9,011 nt of DNA from Spirochaetia bacterium (GTDB lineage Bacteria > Spirochaetota > Spirochaetia > PWKH01), in the NCBI GenBank assembly GCA_021736545.1, contig JAIPFS010000045.1:1-9011 (forward strand). The letters are read 5' to 3'. A program made the position numbers and the translations under genes. Of this stretch, positions 6,227-9,011 are shown one piece after another. Below the pieces are notes generated by a model. That model ran no database searches. It worked only from the letters and a program-made list of their open reading frames with translations, and had not been told where the DNA came from. Each line of letters opens with the position of its first letter. Position 1 is the first letter of the stretch.

Positions 6227-7018
6227 ATGCAGGAAATTTATAAGCGATTAAGAAAACTTCAACATATTCTATTTGAAAAATATAAAGTCCAAGATGATAT
6301 CAAAGAGATACCTACGGTAATTGAGACTAATGAACAGGTTCTTAATCGTTCAAAGGAAAAATATCTGGAGCAGAATAATCGTTTGGAACGTGCTCGAGAT
6401 AAGATAAAAAGTTTGAAAATCAGGCTTGATGACGCGGAGAAGAAGCGTGAGAATTATGAAAAGCAAATGGATGTTATTAATACTCAAAAGGAATATGAAG
6501 CATTAGACAAAGAGATAAAAGACGCTGCAGATAAGGAGCAGCAGTTGAGAAAAGACATCCTTAATGAAGAAAAACATATTGAAGAGCTTACAGCGGAAAT
6601 CGAAGACAGTGAAGAGTTGATTGAAATTCAGGAAGAAGAGTTAAATAAAAGCAAAGAAAAAATGGAACAGGATCTTCGTGAAAGACAAAGCCATCTTAAG
6701 GAACTTGAAAATGAGGAGAATGACCTTGTCGTAGATCTTGATAAAGATATTCTTTTTAAATTTGAGCGTATCATCAAATCTAAATCAGGAGTCGGTATTG
6801 TTCCAATTAAGAATTCAGTGTGTACAGGATGCCATATGCAGCTTCCAGATCAGTTTGTAAATGAAGTGAGAATAGGAAAAGATTTTAAATTCTGTCCCTA
6901 CTGCAGCAGAATACTGTATTATGAAGATGAGCAGCCTGAAGAAGAACTAGCAGTTCAGGAAGATGAGACTGGAAGCCTTTCAGATCTAGTTGATTTGGAT
7001 GATTTTGATGTTGAATAA
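6227..7018 (+). CDS. Coiled-coil protein with C4 zinc ribbon (DUF164/CT398-HP0958 type)
   Basis: Residues about 1-185 of this 263-residue protein form a long charged coiled coil, rich in Glu, Lys and Gln, including the 'QKEYEALDKEIK' segment typical of the family. A C-terminal zinc ribbon follows, with Cys199 and Cys202 in 'CTGCHMQLPDQ' and Cys223 and Cys226 in 'FCPYCSRILYY'. The tail (about 233-263) is strongly acidic. This matches the PF02591 zinc-ribbon family. From established knowledge, the Helicobacter member HP0958 is needed for flagellar gene expression and binds RpoN and flaA mRNA, and the chlamydial CT398 binds sigma-54. The role here is not known. It starts 29 nt after rpoD with a strong AGGAGA six bases before the ATG at 6227; an ATG at 6223 reads into an early stop. 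Its position behind rpoD suggests a transcription-linked job, which is inference. It ends 39 nt before rnpB. Confidence 0.9.
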   Translation: MQEIYKRLRKLQHILFEKYKVQDDIKEIPTVIETNEQVLNRSKEKYLEQNNRLERARDKIKSLKIRLDDAEKKRENYEKQMDVINTQKEYEALDKEIKDAADKEQQLRKDILNEEKHIEELTAEIEDSEELIEIQEEELNKSKEKMEQDLRERQSHLKELENEENDLVVDLDKDILFKFERIIKSKSGVGIVPIKNSVCTGCHMQLPDQFVNEVRIGKDFKFCPYCSRILYYEDEQPEEELAVQEDETGSLSDLVDLDDFDVE

Positions 7019-7032
7019 ATTTTTTTTATAAG
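7005..7032 (+). promoter_or_regulatory. Candidate rnpB promoter
   Basis: TTGATG (7005-7010) and TATAAG (7027-7032) are 16 nt apart, with 4/6 and 5/6 matches. The -35 lies inside the last codons of the zinc-ribbon gene. Transcription would begin near 7039, about 19 nt before the P1 helix of RNase P RNA. There is no terminator hairpin between the upstream gene and rnpB, so read-through from the operon is an equal possibility. Confidence 0.35.
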
Positions 7033-7057
7033 TGTAAATTAATAGGAAAAAAAACTT

Positions 7058-7404
7058 GGGGAATAGTGTCAGTGTTCGCTTGAAAAGAATATTTTCTTTT
7101 CAAGAGGAAAGTCCGGGCTCCATAGAACATGATGCCGGATAACTTCCGGGAGCCGTTAACGGCTACAGATAGTGCCGCAGAAAAAAAACCGCCGCTCTAT
7201 GCGGTAAGGGTGAAAAGGTGAGGTAAGAGCTCACCGCTTGAGCTGGCAACAGCCAAGGCATGGTAAACCTCATCAGGAGCAAAGTTAAGCAGCAGTATTA
7301 ATTGTTCGTTACAGTACTGCGGGTAGACTGCTTGAACCTATTGGTAACAATGGGTCTAGATAGATGAACACATGAACAGAATCCGGCTTATGTAACTTTT
7401 CCCC
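7058..7404 (+). ncRNA. rnpB: RNase P RNA, bacterial class A-like
   Basis: This is the catalytic RNA that removes 5' leaders from tRNA precursors, working with the RnpA protein. The conserved blocks are plain: GAGGAAAGTCCGGGCTCC (7104-7121), AGGGTGAAAAGGTG, GGTAAGAGC, GCATGGTAAACC, GGGTAGACTGCTTGA, TAGATGAACAC and ACAGAATCCGGCTTA (7376-7390). Helices can be traced. P1 pairs GGGGAA (7058-7063) with TTCCCC (7399-7404). P2 pairs GTGTTC (7072-7077) with GAACAC (7366-7371). P3 is a perfect 11-bp hairpin at 7079-7104, and P12 is a GGTGAG/CTCACC hairpin. The length (about 347 nt) is slightly below E. coli (377). The P15 hairpin (7292-7320) seems to lack the GGU that pairs with tRNA CCA. Ends are set by P1 and are good to a few bases. 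Five T follow P1 but no local terminator hairpin exists, so the 3' end may be made by processing. Confidence 0.96.
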
Positions 7405-7417
7405 TTTTTCAAAGCTA

Positions 7418-9011
7418 ATGAAATTAATACAGCCCTTTAAAGACTTGCGTAGTACATTGTTGGATATCCCGCATCCTGCCCGGTATGTGGGTGGAGAATA
7501 TGGTTTTCAGAAAGTACTTCTGAACCACGATGATGAGTATCTAAAAGATAATTTTTTAGTAGGAATTTGCTATCCTGATTTATATGAAATAGGGATGTCA
7601 AATCTTGCTGTTAAGATACTTTACAATCAAATAAATCTCCTTGATAATTTTATATGTGACCGTGTGTTCACTCCTGATATAGCTTTTTTCGAGGCTTTAA
7701 AAGAAAAAAATATCTCTTTATATACATTAGAAAACGGTATTCAGCTTCATGATCTTGATATTCTAAGTTTTACTATAGGATATGAATTATCTGCTAGTAA
7801 TATACTTATGACCCTGGAAAGCGGCAATATCCCTATAAGAGCTGCAGATAGAACTGATGGGCATCCAGTCATATTGGCTGGGGGACCGGCGGTAACAAAT
7901 CCGATACCATTTCATGATTTTATTGATGCATTCTTTATAGGTGAAAGTGAAGATGTCTTTACTCAAACCTTAAAAGACTTGTATACCATTAAAAAGCAAA
8001 GCGAAAAAACAGGCAATCAGAGAAAGGAAATAATTAAATATTTATCTGACCACGATAACTTTTATATAAAAGGGAAAAATAAAAAGACTATTAGAGCAGT
8101 GGATAATGATTTCTCTTCAAGGAAGCAGAAAAAAGATTATTTTTCTGTTCCTAGTTTGAAAACTATTCAGGATCATGGGGTTGTAGAAATCATGCGTGGT
8201 TGTCCCAACGGATGCCGTTTCTGTCATGCAGGTATTTTTTATCGTCCTTTTCGTCAGATAGATCCGGAGATAATTTTTGAACGAACCTATCAGCTCATAA
8301 GCGAAGGAGGGTATGATAATATAACATTATCTTCATTATCCTCAGGTGATTACGAGAATTTGCATGAAGTAGTAAACGGACTCAACCAAGTATTCTCTGA
8401 TGCACACGTATCATTCAGTCTACCGTCACTAAGAGTTACTTCATTTACGCTTCCTCTGCTTGAGGAAGTTTCTAAAGGCAGAAAAAGTGGTTTAACGTTT
8501 GCTATAGAGACTCCATCAGAAAAAAACCAGCGTTCGATCAATAAGGCAGTTTCAAAGGATCAGATTATATCAATTCTGCAGGATGCAAAAAATAGGGGAT
8601 GGCAGTCTGCAAAATTTTATTTCATGATTGGTTTGCCTTTTGAAGATCTTTCTAAAACAGCAGATGAAATAGTTTCCTATATTTCTGAAATCAAACGTAC
8701 TTTAGGAATAAAAATCAATGTAAATATAGGTACTTTTATTCCTAAACCGCATTCAATCTTTCAGTGGGCTGGTCAATTGTCAGCTGAAAAAGCTCTAAGT
8801 ATTTTACAGGATATTAAACAGCGATTTCACGGTACTGGTGTTAAAATTAATTATCATGATCCATATATTTCTCAGTTGGAAGGATTGATCAGCAGGGGAG
8901 ACAGCAGAGTAGGAGCAATTATTGAAAGAGCTTATAAACTAGGAGCTCGCTTAGATGCTTGGAATGAATATTTTGATAAAAATATTTGGCAGCAGGCAAT
9001 AGAAGAAGAGG
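7418..9011 (+). CDS. B12-binding-type radical SAM protein, TIGR03960-like (3' end beyond window)
   Basis: The frame is open from the ATG at 7418 to the last base, giving 531 complete codons with the 3' end missing. The N-terminal part starts 'IPHPARYVGGE' and has a cobalamin-binding-like Rossmann region: 'VGICYPDLYEIGMSNLA', 'ILAGGPA' (152-158) and 'GESED' (175-179). The radical SAM core carries CxxxCxxC at Cys262, Cys266 and Cys269 in 'RGCPNGCRFCHAG', which holds the 4Fe-4S cluster that cleaves S-adenosylmethionine. Later blocks 'SLPSLRVTSF', 'SGLTFAIET' and 'YFMIGLPFED' are those of the TIGR03960 family. The substrate of this family is unknown; in many bacteria it is paired or fused with a DUF2344 protein. 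The start has no clear ribosome site and lies 13 nt after the rnpB P1 helix. Upstream the frame stays open only through rnpB, so 7418 is the sensible start. Confidence 0.9.
   Translation, partial: MKLIQPFKDLRSTLLDIPHPARYVGGEYGFQKVLLNHDDEYLKDNFLVGICYPDLYEIGMSNLAVKILYNQINLLDNFICDRVFTPDIAFFEALKEKNISLYTLENGIQLHDLDILSFTIGYELSASNILMTLESGNIPIRAADRTDGHPVILAGGPAVTNPIPFHDFIDAFFIGESEDVFTQTLKDLYTIKKQSEKTGNQRKEIIKYLSDHDNFYIKGKNKKTIRAVDNDFSSRKQKKDYFSVPSLKTIQDHGVVEIMRGCPNGCRFCHAGIFYRPFRQIDPEIIFERTYQLISEGGYDNITLSSLSSGDYENLHEVVNGLNQVFSDAHVSFSLPSLRVTSFTLPLLEEVSKGRKSGLTFAIETPSEKNQRSINKAVSKDQIISILQDAKNRGWQSAKFYFMIGLPFEDLSKTADEIVSYISEIKRTLGIKINVNIGTFIPKPHSIFQWAGQLSAEKALSILQDIKQRFHGTGVKINYHDPYISQLEGLISRGDSRVGAIIERAYKLGARLDAWNEYFDKNIWQQAIEEE

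Noticed and set aside
7016..7027. T-run after the zinc-ribbon stop codon as an intrinsic terminator.
   Set aside because: Eight T follow the stop, but no GC-rich inverted repeat precedes them.
8350..8541. A 63-codon minus-strand frame opposite the radical SAM gene.
   Set aside because: It lies wholly within the conserved radical SAM coding sequence in another frame and shows no recognisable features.

Overview
The window looks like housekeeping chromosome of an AT-rich bacterium. I infer a spirochaete (Treponema/Spirochaeta-like). The reasons are the order dnaG - rpoD - C4 zinc-ribbon coiled-coil protein, which I recall from treponemes, the acidic and lysine-rich N-terminus of RpoD with its long insert, and tRNA genes that do not encode CCA. 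No sequence search was possible, so the taxonomic call is tentative. I see no transposase, integrase, CRISPR array, toxin-antitoxin pair or other sign of a mobile or defence system.

Left part (1-1763): a minus-strand gene for a membrane-anchored SPFH/prohibitin-like protein is divergent from a plus-strand pair, a small three-helix membrane protein of unknown function followed 11 nt later by an AroH-type chorismate mutase. The divergent intergenic region (about 205 bp) holds candidate promoters for both directions.

Middle (1784-2078): tRNA-Thr(UGU) and tRNA-Tyr(GUA) each have a perfect TTGACA box upstream. They end at a strong intrinsic terminator fused to the discriminator base of tRNA-Tyr.

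Right part (2095-9011): directly behind that terminator comes a tight co-directional block. It holds a YkgJ-type CxxCxxCC protein, dnaG (primase), rpoD (primary sigma factor, overlapping dnaG by ATGA), a coiled-coil zinc-ribbon protein, the RNase P RNA gene rnpB, and the 5' part of a B12-binding-type radical SAM gene that runs off the window. The radical SAM reading frame is open from 7418 to the last base. This resembles the classical macromolecular-synthesis operon (rpsU-dnaG-rpoD in enterobacteria) with a cysteine-cluster gene in the rpsU position and tRNA processing RNA added downstream. The block ties together DNA priming, transcription initiation and tRNA maturation.

The points most worth a second look are regulatory or RNA-structural. 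A terminator stands between the tRNAs and the dnaG-rpoD genes and shares a sequence with the tRNA-Tyr T arm. The P15 loop of RNase P RNA seems to lack the CCA-binding GGU, matching the CCA-less tRNA genes. rnpB sits inside a protein operon only 13 nt before a start codon. Two in-phase A-AAA-AAG stretches lie in the rpoD linker. I did not find evidence for an undescribed multi-gene system.
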